A stretch of DNA of 52,746 nt from positions 1 through 52,746 of the forward strand of contig JAFTXM010000034.1 of assembly GCA_017465025.1 (NCBI GenBank). The letters are read 5' to 3'. Shown in pieces: positions 22,981 to 30,654 of this stretch (positions are counted from its first letter, which is position 1; every line of letters starts with the position of its first letter). Position numbers and translations under genes: made by a program. Source of the stretch: Oscillospiraceae bacterium. Lineage in GTDB: Bacteria; Bacillota; Clostridia; Oscillospirales; Oscillospiraceae. Under the pieces are notes generated by a model. That model searched no databases, had not been told where the DNA came from, and saw nothing but the letters and a program-made list of their open reading frames with translations.

Positions 22981-24120
22981 ATGAAGGTTGCAGTATTGGG
23001 ATTCGGCGTAGTTGGACAGGGTGTTTATGAAATGCTGCGAACTTGCCCTCTTTTCGAGGCAGGCCCCGTGCTGGTGCGCCCGGGCAAGGCGGATGCGCCC
23101 TTCAAGCTGGACGATATTGACAAGATAGTAAATGACGAGAGCGTGGACGCAGTGGCGGAGGTCATGGGCGGCGTGGATGTGGCCTATGCCTACGCTGTGA
23201 AAGCGCTGAGCACCGGGAAGCACTTTGTCACTTCCAACAAGGCTCTGGTTTCGGCCAAGGGTGTGGAGCTTGCTGCTCTTGCAAGGGAAAAAGGCGTGGG
23301 CTTTCTCTTCTCCGCCGCCTGCGGCGGGGCTGTGCCCTTCCTCCATAATCTGGAGCTGGCCCGCCAGTCGGATGAGATAGAGGCTCTGGGCGGCATACTC
23401 AACGGCACTACAAACTATATGCTTGACCGTATGCAGAGCGAGGGGCTTGACTATGAGGATGCGCTGAAAGAGGCACAGGCGCTGGGCTATGCGGAGGCTG
23501 ACCCCACAGCGGACGTGAGCGGTCTTGACGCGCTGAGAAAGATAATGCTGGGCTGCGCCGTGGCCTATGACAGGCTGCCGGTGGATGGACTTTACAACGA
23601 GGGTATAGACTCCCTTACCGCCGCAGATGTGGCGCATTTTCAGGGAAAAGGTCTTACTTGCAGATTGCTTGCCAAGGGCGGCCTTGCGGACAATAAGCTC
23701 TACGCCTATGTGCAGCCTGCGCTGCTCCCGGCGGACGCTCCCGAGTGCGCGGTCAAAAAGAATTTCAACATGGCAAAGTATCTGGGCAAAAACTCAGGTC
23801 AGATAGTGCTGATGGGTCAGGGCGCGGGCAGATATCCCACCGCCTCCGCAGTTATCCGGGACTTGGAGTGCATCCGCTTTGGTCAGCGGGAAATGCTCCA
23901 TGAGCCTTGCAAATACTCTAAGGCTGAAAATGACGGCTGCCTTTGCACATACTATGTGCGTATGCCCAAGGCCTGCGAGGCTGAGTTTGAGCTTTCCGAA
24001 AGCGAGGTACAGGGCGATGCGGTCTACGCCGTCACAAAGCCCATAAGCGTAAAGGCCATGCACGAAAAGGTGAGAGCCCTGAGAAAGGGCGGCATGCCCA
24101 TATTCTTTGCAGAAATATAA
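22981..24120 (+). CDS. hom: Homoserine dehydrogenase, form without a full ACT domain
   Basis: A 379-residue NAD(P)-dependent enzyme converting aspartate semialdehyde to homoserine. The Rossmann loop is VLGFGVVGQGV (5-15), VTSNKALVS carries the catalytic-region Lys, GGILNGTTNYMLDRM and GYAEADPTADVSGLDALRKIMLG are the substrate and dimer motifs. Usual bacterial enzymes of ~430 residues end in an ACT domain. Here only ~100 residues follow the catalytic part and I do not recognise a complete ACT fold in them. GGAGG lies 7 bases upstream of the ATG at 22981; the very long upstream frame is antisense to thrC and not real. lysC follows after 34 bases. Confidence 0.92.
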   Translation: MKVAVLGFGVVGQGVYEMLRTCPLFEAGPVLVRPGKADAPFKLDDIDKIVNDESVDAVAEVMGGVDVAYAYAVKALSTGKHFVTSNKALVSAKGVELAALAREKGVGFLFSAACGGAVPFLHNLELARQSDEIEALGGILNGTTNYMLDRMQSEGLDYEDALKEAQALGYAEADPTADVSGLDALRKIMLGCAVAYDRLPVDGLYNEGIDSLTAADVAHFQGKGLTCRLLAKGGLADNKLYAYVQPALLPADAPECAVKKNFNMAKYLGKNSGQIVLMGQGAGRYPTASAVIRDLECIRFGQREMLHEPCKYSKAENDGCLCTYYVRMPKACEAEFELSESEVQGDAVYAVTKPISVKAMHEKVRALRKGGMPIFFAEI

Positions 24121-24154
24121 AATTAGGCAAAACAGAGAGGAAACAGGGAAAAAG

Positions 24155-25468
24155 ATGTTGAAAACCGTGAAGTTCGGCGGCTCCTCCGTGGCGGGCGCCG
24201 AGCAGTTTAAAAAAGTAAAGGCGATAATCGAGGCAGACCCCTCAAGAAAGATAGTCATATCCTCGGCGGCAGGCAAGAGAAGCTCTGACGACCATAAGCT
24301 GACAGACCTTTTGTATCTCTGCCACGCCCACATCACCTACGGCGTGTCCTGCAACGATATAATGGACACCATTCAGAAGCGTTTTGCGGATATGCGAAAC
24401 GAGCTGGGGCTGAAATACGATATGGAGGCGGATTTTGCAGCGCTTCGCGCAAAGCTCGACCGGGACACCAGCGTGGACGAGCTTGTAAGCCGGGGCGAGT
24501 ATTTCACCTCAAAGCTTCTGGCGGAGTACTTAGGCTATGAGTTTGTGGATGCGGCTGACTGCATTTTCTTTGCTCTTGACGGGCAGATAGATAAGGAAAA
24601 GACCTATGCCGCCATTGCCGAGGCTGTCGGAAAGTACGAGCGGGTGGTCATTCCCGGCTTTTACGGCAGATCCCCCACAGGCCGCATAAAGGTCATGAGC
24701 CGCGGCGGCAGTGATATCTCCGGCGCACTGGCGGCAGCGGCCTGCAATGCGGACGTGTACGAAAACTGGACGGATGTGTCCGGCATACTGATGGCAGACC
24801 CCAGAATAGTGAAAGACCCCAAGCCCATCCCCCGCATCACCTATGCCGAGCTTCGGGAACTGGCCTTCATGGGCGCAAGCGTACTGCATGAGGAGTCTGT
24901 GCTGCCCGTAAAGGAAAAGGGCATTGCCCTGAATATAAGAAACACCAACCGCCCTGAGGACGCGGGCACCATGATAGTGGAGAAGGTTGAAAATGAGGAC
25001 GCCCATGAGCGCTTCATAACCGGCATTGCGGGCCGCCGCAACTTCACCATCATAACCGTGCTCAAGCACAATATGAACACCAGCGAGACCCTCCGCCGCG
25101 CTCTGGAAATTCTGGACCGCTACAAGGCCAGTGTGGAGCATATAACTCTGGGTCTTGACTCCTTTGCGCTGGTCACATCCTCGGCGGCTCTGGGTGACGG
25201 GGTATATGATGTGCTCAACGATATCCAGAAAAGCTGCCACCCGGACGAGGTGCAGGTGAAGGACGGCATCGCCCTTGTGGCGGCGGTGGGCCGTAAAATG
25301 ACCTTCCGCCCCGGTATTTCCGGCCGTCTTTTCAAGGCTCTGGGTGAAAACGGCGTAAATATCCGTACCATTGCACAGGGTGCGGATGAGCTGAGTATAA
25401 TAATCGGTGTGGAAAACAAACATTTTGAAACCGCCATACAGGTCATGTATGAGGGCTTTGCAGGTTAA
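24155..25468 (+). CDS. lysC: Aspartate kinase
   Basis: A 437-residue monofunctional aspartokinase, the first step of the aspartate family. The N-terminus MLKTVKFGGSSVAGAEQFKKV is the kinase signature with KFGGSS at 6-11, and the catalytic core includes VIPGFYGRSPTGRIKVMSRGGSDISGA. Two ACT domains follow at about 300-437 (FTIITVLKHNMNTSETLRRALEIL and ALVAAVGRKMTFRPGISGRLFKALGENGVNIRTIAQGADELSIIIGV), where lysine or threonine would bind for feedback control. The start at 24155 is set by the family N-terminus. It lies between hom and asd on one transcript. Confidence 0.94.
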   Translation: MLKTVKFGGSSVAGAEQFKKVKAIIEADPSRKIVISSAAGKRSSDDHKLTDLLYLCHAHITYGVSCNDIMDTIQKRFADMRNELGLKYDMEADFAALRAKLDRDTSVDELVSRGEYFTSKLLAEYLGYEFVDAADCIFFALDGQIDKEKTYAAIAEAVGKYERVVIPGFYGRSPTGRIKVMSRGGSDISGALAAAACNADVYENWTDVSGILMADPRIVKDPKPIPRITYAELRELAFMGASVLHEESVLPVKEKGIALNIRNTNRPEDAGTMIVEKVENEDAHERFITGIAGRRNFTIITVLKHNMNTSETLRRALEILDRYKASVEHITLGLDSFALVTSSAALGDGVYDVLNDIQKSCHPDEVQVKDGIALVAAVGRKMTFRPGISGRLFKALGENGVNIRTIAQGADELSIIIGVENKHFETAIQVMYEGFAG

Positions 25469-25494
25469 AATTGCAGTTTAGGGAGGAAATAAAA

Positions 25495-26496
25495 ATGAAA
25501 AAATACAATATAGCTCTTTTGGGTGCAACCGGCGCCGTAGGTCAGGAAATGCTCAAGGTTCTGGAAGAGTACGATATCCCCGTAAATAAGCTTCTGCCTC
25601 TGGCCAGCGCCAGAAGCGCAGGGGGATATGTGAAGTTCAAGGGCGAGGACATCCTCATCGAAGAGGCCACTTTTGACAGCTTTGCCGGTATGGACTTTGT
25701 GCTGGGCGCAGTTGAAAACGATATGTCCAAGAAATTTGCCCCCGCCATAGTAAAGTCCGGCGCGGTGTTTATCGACAACAGCTCCGCTTTCCGCCTTGAC
25801 CCCGACGTACCTCTGGTAGTGCCTGAGATAAACGGCGAGGATGCTTTCAAGAATAAGGGTATTATCTCAAACCCCAACTGCTCCTCCATCATCACCATGA
25901 TGGCCCTTGGCGGCATTGCAAAGCTCAGCCCCATCAAGTCCCTTGTGGCCTGCACCTATCAGGCAGTGTCCGGCGCAGGGCAGAACGGCCTTATGGAGCT
26001 TGAAAACCAGATGAGCCAAATTGCAAAGGGCGAAGAGCCTGAGGTAAAGGTATTCCCCACCCAGATAGCCCTGAACGTTATCCCCTTTATCGGAAGTGAG
26101 CTTGACAATCTCTACACCGATGAGGAAATGAAGATGCAGAATGAGGGTCGCCGCATACTCCACGCACCTGACTTGACCGTCAGCTGCTCCTGTGTGCGCG
26201 TGCCTGTTATGCGCTCCCACTCTATCGCCGTAACTGTGCGTACCGAGCGCAAGATCAGTGTTGCCGAGGCCAATGAGGCCATCCGCAATTTCCCCGGCTG
26301 CCGTCTCGTGGAGGACTACAAGGGCAGAAATTACCCCACCCCGCTGGACACCTCTGATCAGGATCTGGTGTGGGTAGGCCGCGTGAGAGATGACCTTACC
26401 AGCGACAACGGCCTTACCCTCTGGTGCTGCGGCGACCAGATAAGAAAGGGCGCGGCCTCCAACGCAGTGCAGATTTTGAAAAAGCTTATAAGCTGA
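25495..26496 (+). CDS. asd: Aspartate-semialdehyde dehydrogenase
   Basis: A 333-residue enzyme reducing aspartyl phosphate to the semialdehyde. The NADP loop is GATGAVGQEML (10-20), the catalytic cysteine Cys129 lies in ISNPNCSSIIT, and YQAVSGAGQNG and the later substrate Arg/His motif VRVPVMRSHS are in place. AGGGAGGAAAT lies upstream of the ATG at 25495; the eight extra codons from 25471 would cover that site. With hom and lysC it completes aspartate to homoserine, and with thrB and thrC opposite it reaches threonine. Confidence 0.95.
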   Translation: MKKYNIALLGATGAVGQEMLKVLEEYDIPVNKLLPLASARSAGGYVKFKGEDILIEEATFDSFAGMDFVLGAVENDMSKKFAPAIVKSGAVFIDNSSAFRLDPDVPLVVPEINGEDAFKNKGIISNPNCSSIITMMALGGIAKLSPIKSLVACTYQAVSGAGQNGLMELENQMSQIAKGEEPEVKVFPTQIALNVIPFIGSELDNLYTDEEMKMQNEGRRILHAPDLTVSCSCVRVPVMRSHSIAVTVRTERKISVAEANEAIRNFPGCRLVEDYKGRNYPTPLDTSDQDLVWVGRVRDDLTSDNGLTLWCCGDQIRKGAASNAVQILKKLIS

Positions 26497-26497
26497 T

Positions 26498-26541
26498 AAA
26501 TAATAACTGGCAGCCCCGAAAGAGGCTGCCAGTTATTATTT
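26498..26541. terminator. Bidirectional terminator after asd
   Basis: The arms AAATAATAACTGGCAGCC (26498-26515) and GGCTGCCAGTTATTATTT (26524-26541) pair perfectly over 18 bases around an 8-base loop. The stop codon of the convergent lipoprotein gene starts inside its last two bases. Confidence 0.85.
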
Positions 26542-27679
26542 ACTGTCCTGCCAGTGCGCTGAGAGGTGTGAGCGCAAAGGGGATATACATGGCCTCGTAC
26601 TGGGCGATTATACCCTGCGCCTGCTCCTGACTTGCGGGGATGTCGTTTGTAATGTCCATATCCCCGTCCTGACTTACAAACCAGGGTGCGTTGGGGCTGG
26701 CGTTACCCTCGTGGATAACGCTGCCGAAGGGGACAAGGGTGGCACTGTCAAGCTTATAATAGCTGTAGTAAGTTATTGCCGCGCCGCCGGAGCCACGGCT
26801 GACGATGCTGCCGTCGGAGCACACATAGGCCACGTTTCTGGCCCAGCCCTCAAATACATTGACCGGCTGCCCGCCCTGCTGGGTATATATCTGATAGGCG
26901 GTGATGGGGGTGTTCATATCGGCAATAATAAGCTCCTCAAGGCCGTCGCCGTTTATGTCGTGCTTTGCATAGCCCAGATTGTTGAGAGGCTCATAGGGTA
27001 GAAACTCCATGATGAACATATAATTTAAACCCTTTTCGGTGCAGAACTTTTCATCCCAGCCCTCATTAAAGGCCAGATAATAGTTTCTGAGCAAATCTGC
27101 GTACACATCCACGCTCTCGGTGTACTCAAGGGGCAGCTGATATGTGGCGCGCAGGCCTGCCGCGTTCATGAAGCACTCGGCAGCGCGCAGGGGCTTGTCG
27201 CTCCATGGGTAGTTGGACTCAGCACAGCCGGCGGTGGCCAGAAGCTCCTCCTGACCGGGGGTGAGCAGAAGCTGATAGCTATAGTCCAGAAGCTCCAGCT
27301 GCATCATGTACTCAGCATAGGCCGCTTCGTCCAGCTGAGAAAGGTAAAAGTCCACCGCGGCGAAAATCTCCTCCTCGCTCATGTAGGTGCCTATGGCCCA
27401 GTCCATAAAGCGCACTGCCTGCCCCACGGCCTTGAGGCTTGAGCCTGCGGAGCCGGCCTGAATCTTCGTGGCGAAATCCGCCATCAGAGTCTCCAGAGGC
27501 ACCTCGTCCAGAGGCAGAGCGGGTGTGGGCATAGGTGCATTTTCCACGAACACTGTGGGCACGGGGGTGGGAGAGGCGCTTATCTGGTTGTCGGGCAGAT
27601 TGTCCTGCACTGAGGATGCACAGGCGCAAAGACTCAAAGCAAGGACAAGGACAAGAACAGGGAGTATAGCTTTTTTCAT
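26540..27679 (-). CDS. Unrecognised secreted lipoprotein with an EF-hand-like loop
   Basis: A 379-residue protein I cannot assign to a named family. The signal peptide MKKAILPVLVLVLALSLCAC ends in a lipobox with Cys20. A Pro/Thr-rich linker (about 30-60) follows. The mature domain is mostly helical to about residue 240, then becomes beta-rich. Near residues 247-262 GYAKHDINGDGLEELIIADM is a DxNxDGxxE calcium-binding loop of the type seen in dockerin and FG-GAP/integrin repeats. The ATG at 27679 has AAGGTG upstream; the longer frame from 27757 has none. It is convergent with asd and has its own promoter. It probably sits on the outer face of the membrane. Confidence 0.75.
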   Translation of the reverse strand: MKKAILPVLVLVLALSLCACASSVQDNLPDNQISASPTPVPTVFVENAPMPTPALPLDEVPLETLMADFATKIQAGSAGSSLKAVGQAVRFMDWAIGTYMSEEEIFAAVDFYLSQLDEAAYAEYMMQLELLDYSYQLLLTPGQEELLATAGCAESNYPWSDKPLRAAECFMNAAGLRATYQLPLEYTESVDVYADLLRNYYLAFNEGWDEKFCTEKGLNYMFIMEFLPYEPLNNLGYAKHDINGDGLEELIIADMNTPITAYQIYTQQGGQPVNVFEGWARNVAYVCSDGSIVSRGSGGAAITYYSYYKLDSATLVPFGSVIHEGNASPNAPWFVSQDGDMDITNDIPASQEQAQGIIAQYEAMYIPFALTPLSALAGQ

Positions 27680-27759
27680 TTTGTTCACCTTTTTCAAGAG
27701 AGGATCATGCATATTATTTGATGGCGGGATAACAAAAAAGTTCCAGCCTGTCAGCAAAA

Positions 27760-27789
27760 ATTATCCACCATCAAAAGGACTCTTGTCAA
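27760..27789 (-). promoter_or_regulatory. Promoter of the EF-hand-like lipoprotein gene
   Basis: Minus strand: -35 TTGACA (27784-27789), 18-base spacer, -10 GATAAT (27760-27765). It leaves a leader of about 75 bases before the ATG at 27679. Confidence 0.65.
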
Positions 27790-27797
27790 TCATAATT

Positions 27798-27840
27798 TCA
27801 AAAAAAGCGCCGACCCTCAGTGCTTGACTTCGGGTCGGCG
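27798..27840 (-). terminator. Terminator of the PAP2 gene
   Basis: CGCCGACCC (27808-27816) pairs with GGGTCGGCG (27832-27840) over 9 bases around a 15-base loop. Read leftward it is followed by the T-run formed by A6 at 27801-27806. Confidence 0.8.
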
Positions 27841-27858
27841 ACTCAACCATAAACAATC

Positions 27859-29613
27859 TTAATCCTTGCTGAAATCGTAGCTTCCGTTTATCATGGAATA
27901 TATCTCATCCATGTCGATTTCTATGCTGCCTGTGTTCGTGCCGGGACGGCGGCGCATATGGTCAAAATTCACATCGGAATTTGCCTTGGGCGCTTCGGGA
28001 GCTTTTTCTTCCCTGGCCTTGGGGGCTTCCTCTTTCTTCACCTCTGCCTTGGGTGCAGGCTTGGGCTCTGCCTTGGGAGGCTCGGGCTTTTTGGGCTCTG
28101 CCTGCTTTTTGGCCTTGGCGGGCTTATATTCCTTTACGTCCTCGTCCTCGGCGGGCTTGGCAGGGGCGGCCTGAGCGGGAGCTTCGGCAAAAAGGCTGAG
28201 TGTGTCGCTCAGCTCTTCTCCGGTCTTGGGAGGTTCAGCGGCCTTTTGGATTTCAGGCTGAGGAGCGCTTTCTGCGGGGGCCTTGCCGAAGATGTTCTCA
28301 AACTCCATCTGGGCGCTGCCGTCCTCAGCGGGAGCGGTCTTGACCTGTGCCTGATCCCGACGGGCGCGGTACTGTTCCCAGCGCTCGTTCCAGTCGGAAG
28401 TGCTCTTGCCTTTTTTCTTGCCGCTGTCCTTGGATGCAAAGTCAAAGTCCAGCTCGGAGGTGTGAATGGAGATAGCGCCGGTGCTGCTGCCCACTCTGCT
28501 CTTTGCGGCCTGCTGGGCGCTGGCAAGACCGGATTTGGACTTCTTTGCCAGATCTGCGGCCTTTGCCATGGCATTGCCAAGGAAGGCGGGAGCGGCGGCC
28601 TTTTCGCGCTTTGCATTGCGTTTTGCGGGCTTTGCAGGCTCGCTCTTTTCCTCAGCGGGCTTTTCATCTTCGCTTCTCAGCGCGTCAATATCCAGCTCAA
28701 GGCTTCCGGTGTCGGACAAAAGCTCGTCTGCCATATCAACGGTGAAATTGAAATCGTCATCGTCCTTGGGCTGCTGGGCAGCTGCGGTGTGGCGGGCGGA
28801 ATGTCTGCCCGTATCTCTGGCGGAGTGCCTGCCTGTATCCTTTGCGCTGTGGCGGCCGCTGTCCTTTGCGGGGGCGGCATGGGCGGAGGAACGCTTTTTC
28901 TCACTCTTTGCGGCCTTGCTGTCGCGGCTGGGTACGCGGTTTATTTTGTTGATGAGGCCGGACATATCGGGGAAGGGCACCCTGAAATAGAGCACCGTGT
29001 TGAAAAAGGGCAGGTCGTCGTTATCCTCGCAGTACTCAAAGATGAAGCTTGCGATAAGATAGGCCACGAAAGCGGAGAAAAGACCCACGATGCTGGCGGC
29101 CAGCACGTCGGAGGGATAGTGGGCCATCAGATAGTTGCGGGAGAAGCACATGAGGAAAACATAGAGAGCGGAGGGCAGGATAAACTTTTTGCCCTTGACG
29201 AACATCATCGCCGCCATACCGGCAGCGGCAGCCGTCACGTGCCCGGAGGGGAAGGAGAAGCCGTCCTCTGCGGGAGAGCCTACGTTGTTCCAGTACTTCA
29301 TAAAGGGCGCCATGGCCTCAAAGGGTCTGGGTCTGGCAATAAGGTCCTTGAGGATGATGTTGGTGATAAGTGCGCCGCAGCACACGGCACCGAACATACA
29401 TACGCCCAGCTTCCTCGTTTTGGGGAAGAGCATGAAGGCAAAGGCCAGAACAAACATGATAAGGCCTTTTTCACCGATGAGGGTGATGAATTTTGCAAGA
29501 GGAGTCAGCACTGCACCGGCAGAAGTTTCCAGTGTGTGCATAAACTCCAGTATTCCATTATCAAAGCCGGCGAAAAATGAGTTCAGCCAGCTGGCAGCTG
29601 CGGTAAATTCCAT
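27859..29613 (-). CDS. PAP2-family phosphatase with long low-complexity C-terminal tail
   Basis: A 584-residue membrane protein. Residues ~1-215 form a PAP2 lipid-phosphatase domain with all three signatures: KDLIARPRP (89-97), PSGH (122-125), and SRNYLMAHYPSD (158-169) with catalytic His165. Likely substrates are undecaprenyl pyrophosphate or phosphatidic acid. Most bacterial PAP2 proteins stop near 200-250 residues; here about 350 more follow, rich in Lys, Ala, Glu, Pro and Ser and predicted disordered. The tail has three GRHSA(K/R)-(D)T repeats (253-276) and three TG-led hydrophobic/acidic motifs (TGSLELDID at 302, TGAISIHTSELDFDF at 378, TGSIEIDMDEI at 561). The tail should face the cytoplasm. 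A monocistronic gene with its own promoter and terminator. Confidence 0.88.
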   Translation of the reverse strand: MEFTAAASWLNSFFAGFDNGILEFMHTLETSAGAVLTPLAKFITLIGEKGLIMFVLAFAFMLFPKTRKLGVCMFGAVCCGALITNIILKDLIARPRPFEAMAPFMKYWNNVGSPAEDGFSFPSGHVTAAAAGMAAMMFVKGKKFILPSALYVFLMCFSRNYLMAHYPSDVLAASIVGLFSAFVAYLIASFIFEYCEDNDDLPFFNTVLYFRVPFPDMSGLINKINRVPSRDSKAAKSEKKRSSAHAAPAKDSGRHSAKDTGRHSARDTGRHSARHTAAAQQPKDDDDFNFTVDMADELLSDTGSLELDIDALRSEDEKPAEEKSEPAKPAKRNAKREKAAAPAFLGNAMAKAADLAKKSKSGLASAQQAAKSRVGSSTGAISIHTSELDFDFASKDSGKKKGKSTSDWNERWEQYRARRDQAQVKTAPAEDGSAQMEFENIFGKAPAESAPQPEIQKAAEPPKTGEELSDTLSLFAEAPAQAAPAKPAEDEDVKEYKPAKAKKQAEPKKPEPPKAEPKPAPKAEVKKEEAPKAREEKAPEAPKANSDVNFDHMRRRPGTNTGSIEIDMDEIYSMINGSYDFSKD

Positions 29614-29648
29614 AACAAGAAATACCCCTTCTAACTTATTACGTAGCC

Positions 29649-29677
29649 ATTATACACGACCAATTACAAAATAGCAA
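29649..29677 (-). promoter_or_regulatory. Promoter of the PAP2 gene
   Basis: Minus strand: -35 TTGCTA (29672-29677), 17-base spacer, -10 TATAAT (29649-29654), 35 bases before the ATG. Confidence 0.65.
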
Positions 29678-29781
29678 GAGAAAAATTTCAAAATTCTTTC
29701 AAAAATTACAAAAAGATTACAGAAAGACAGAGGGCGACAGGAGCACAGCGGCAATAATTCTTTGCTTTTTCATTATTTTTA

Positions 29782-29810
29782 TTGACTATATCTATTGGAA
29801 AATGTAAAAT
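29782..29810 (+). promoter_or_regulatory. Promoter of holB-ricT
   Basis: -35 TTGACT (29782-29787), 17-base spacer, -10 TAAAAT (29805-29810). It lies 29 bases before the holB ATG, whose site GGAGG is at 29829-29833. Confidence 0.7.
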
Positions 29811-29839
29811 ATATTGATAGTCTTGCTTGGAGGCGCCCC

Positions 29840-30640
29840 ATGGCTTTTGATCAACTGGCGGACAAACGCCGATTGTCACACGCATATATTCTCTCCTCTC
29901 CCTCGCCTGAAAAACAGGCGGAGATGGAAAGGGAACTTGCAGCGGCGGTGCTGTGTTCAGCCGGCGGCGACAAGCCCTGTAATAATTGCCGCGACTGCCG
30001 CAAGCTTGCAGGCGGAATTCATCCGGATGCGGTGTATGTGCGCCCTCTGGTGGATGACAAGGGCCGGGAAAAGGCGGAGATCGGCGTTGCCCAGATAAGG
30101 CAGCTTGTGGCCGAGGCTCACGTACTGCCCAACGAGGCTGAGCGGAAGATATACATTATACAGCAGGCTGAAAAGCTCAATACGGAGGCTCAGAACGCTG
30201 CGCTTAAGCTTCTGGAGGAGCCGCCTGCCCGATTGGTGCTGGCCTTGTGTACCTCAAACGCCCGCGCCCTTCTGCCTACGGTGCGCTCCCGCTGTGTGGA
30301 GATCACAGCAGCGGCTGACACCAGGGAGGATGAACAGGGGGCAAAGCTTGCCAGGTCCTATATTAAACGAGTTGCGGATAAAAATGCATGGGAACTTTGC
30401 GCTTTTTGCACGGAGAATGAGGACATGGATACGGCCACGGCCAAAATTTTCGTGGAGAGCCTGAAAAACTGCGCGGTGGACATGATGTCCGGCAGACAGG
30501 AGACCTTCGGCCTTGACGGAAGCAGCCTTATGGCGCTGTGCCGCCTTGCAGAAAAATGCGAAGACTATCTTATGGTAAACACCGGAGTAAAACATATATT
30601 CGGCTTGCTGGCGGCGTTTTCTGCCTCTGGCGAGGAATAA
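29840..30640 (+). CDS. holB: DNA polymerase III subunit delta' (clamp loader)
   Basis: A 266-residue clamp-loader subunit. RRLSHAYILSSPSPEKQAEM replaces the usual 'hAYLFxGPxGxGKT' P-loop, so the nucleotide site is degenerate as expected for delta'. The zinc module is CNNCRDCRK with the Cys at about 33 and 42-48, and the conserved VAQIRQLVAEAHVLPNEAERKIYIIQQAEKLNTEAQNAALKLLEEPP block follows, ending with the SRC motif VRSRC. The ATG at 29840 has GGAGG 6 bases upstream. It is followed 14 bases later by ricT, the usual Firmicute neighbour (holB-yaaT). Confidence 0.9.
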   Translation: MAFDQLADKRRLSHAYILSSPSPEKQAEMERELAAAVLCSAGGDKPCNNCRDCRKLAGGIHPDAVYVRPLVDDKGREKAEIGVAQIRQLVAEAHVLPNEAERKIYIIQQAEKLNTEAQNAALKLLEEPPARLVLALCTSNARALLPTVRSRCVEITAAADTREDEQGAKLARSYIKRVADKNAWELCAFCTENEDMDTATAKIFVESLKNCAVDMMSGRQETFGLDGSSLMALCRLAEKCEDYLMVNTGVKHIFGLLAAFSASGEE

Positions 30641-30654
30641 GGAAGGAAATACAA

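Noticed and set aside
27958-29580. 540-codon + strand frame opposite the PAP2 gene
   Set aside because: Antisense shadow. PAP2 motifs on the minus strand are complete and that gene has promoter, site and terminator.
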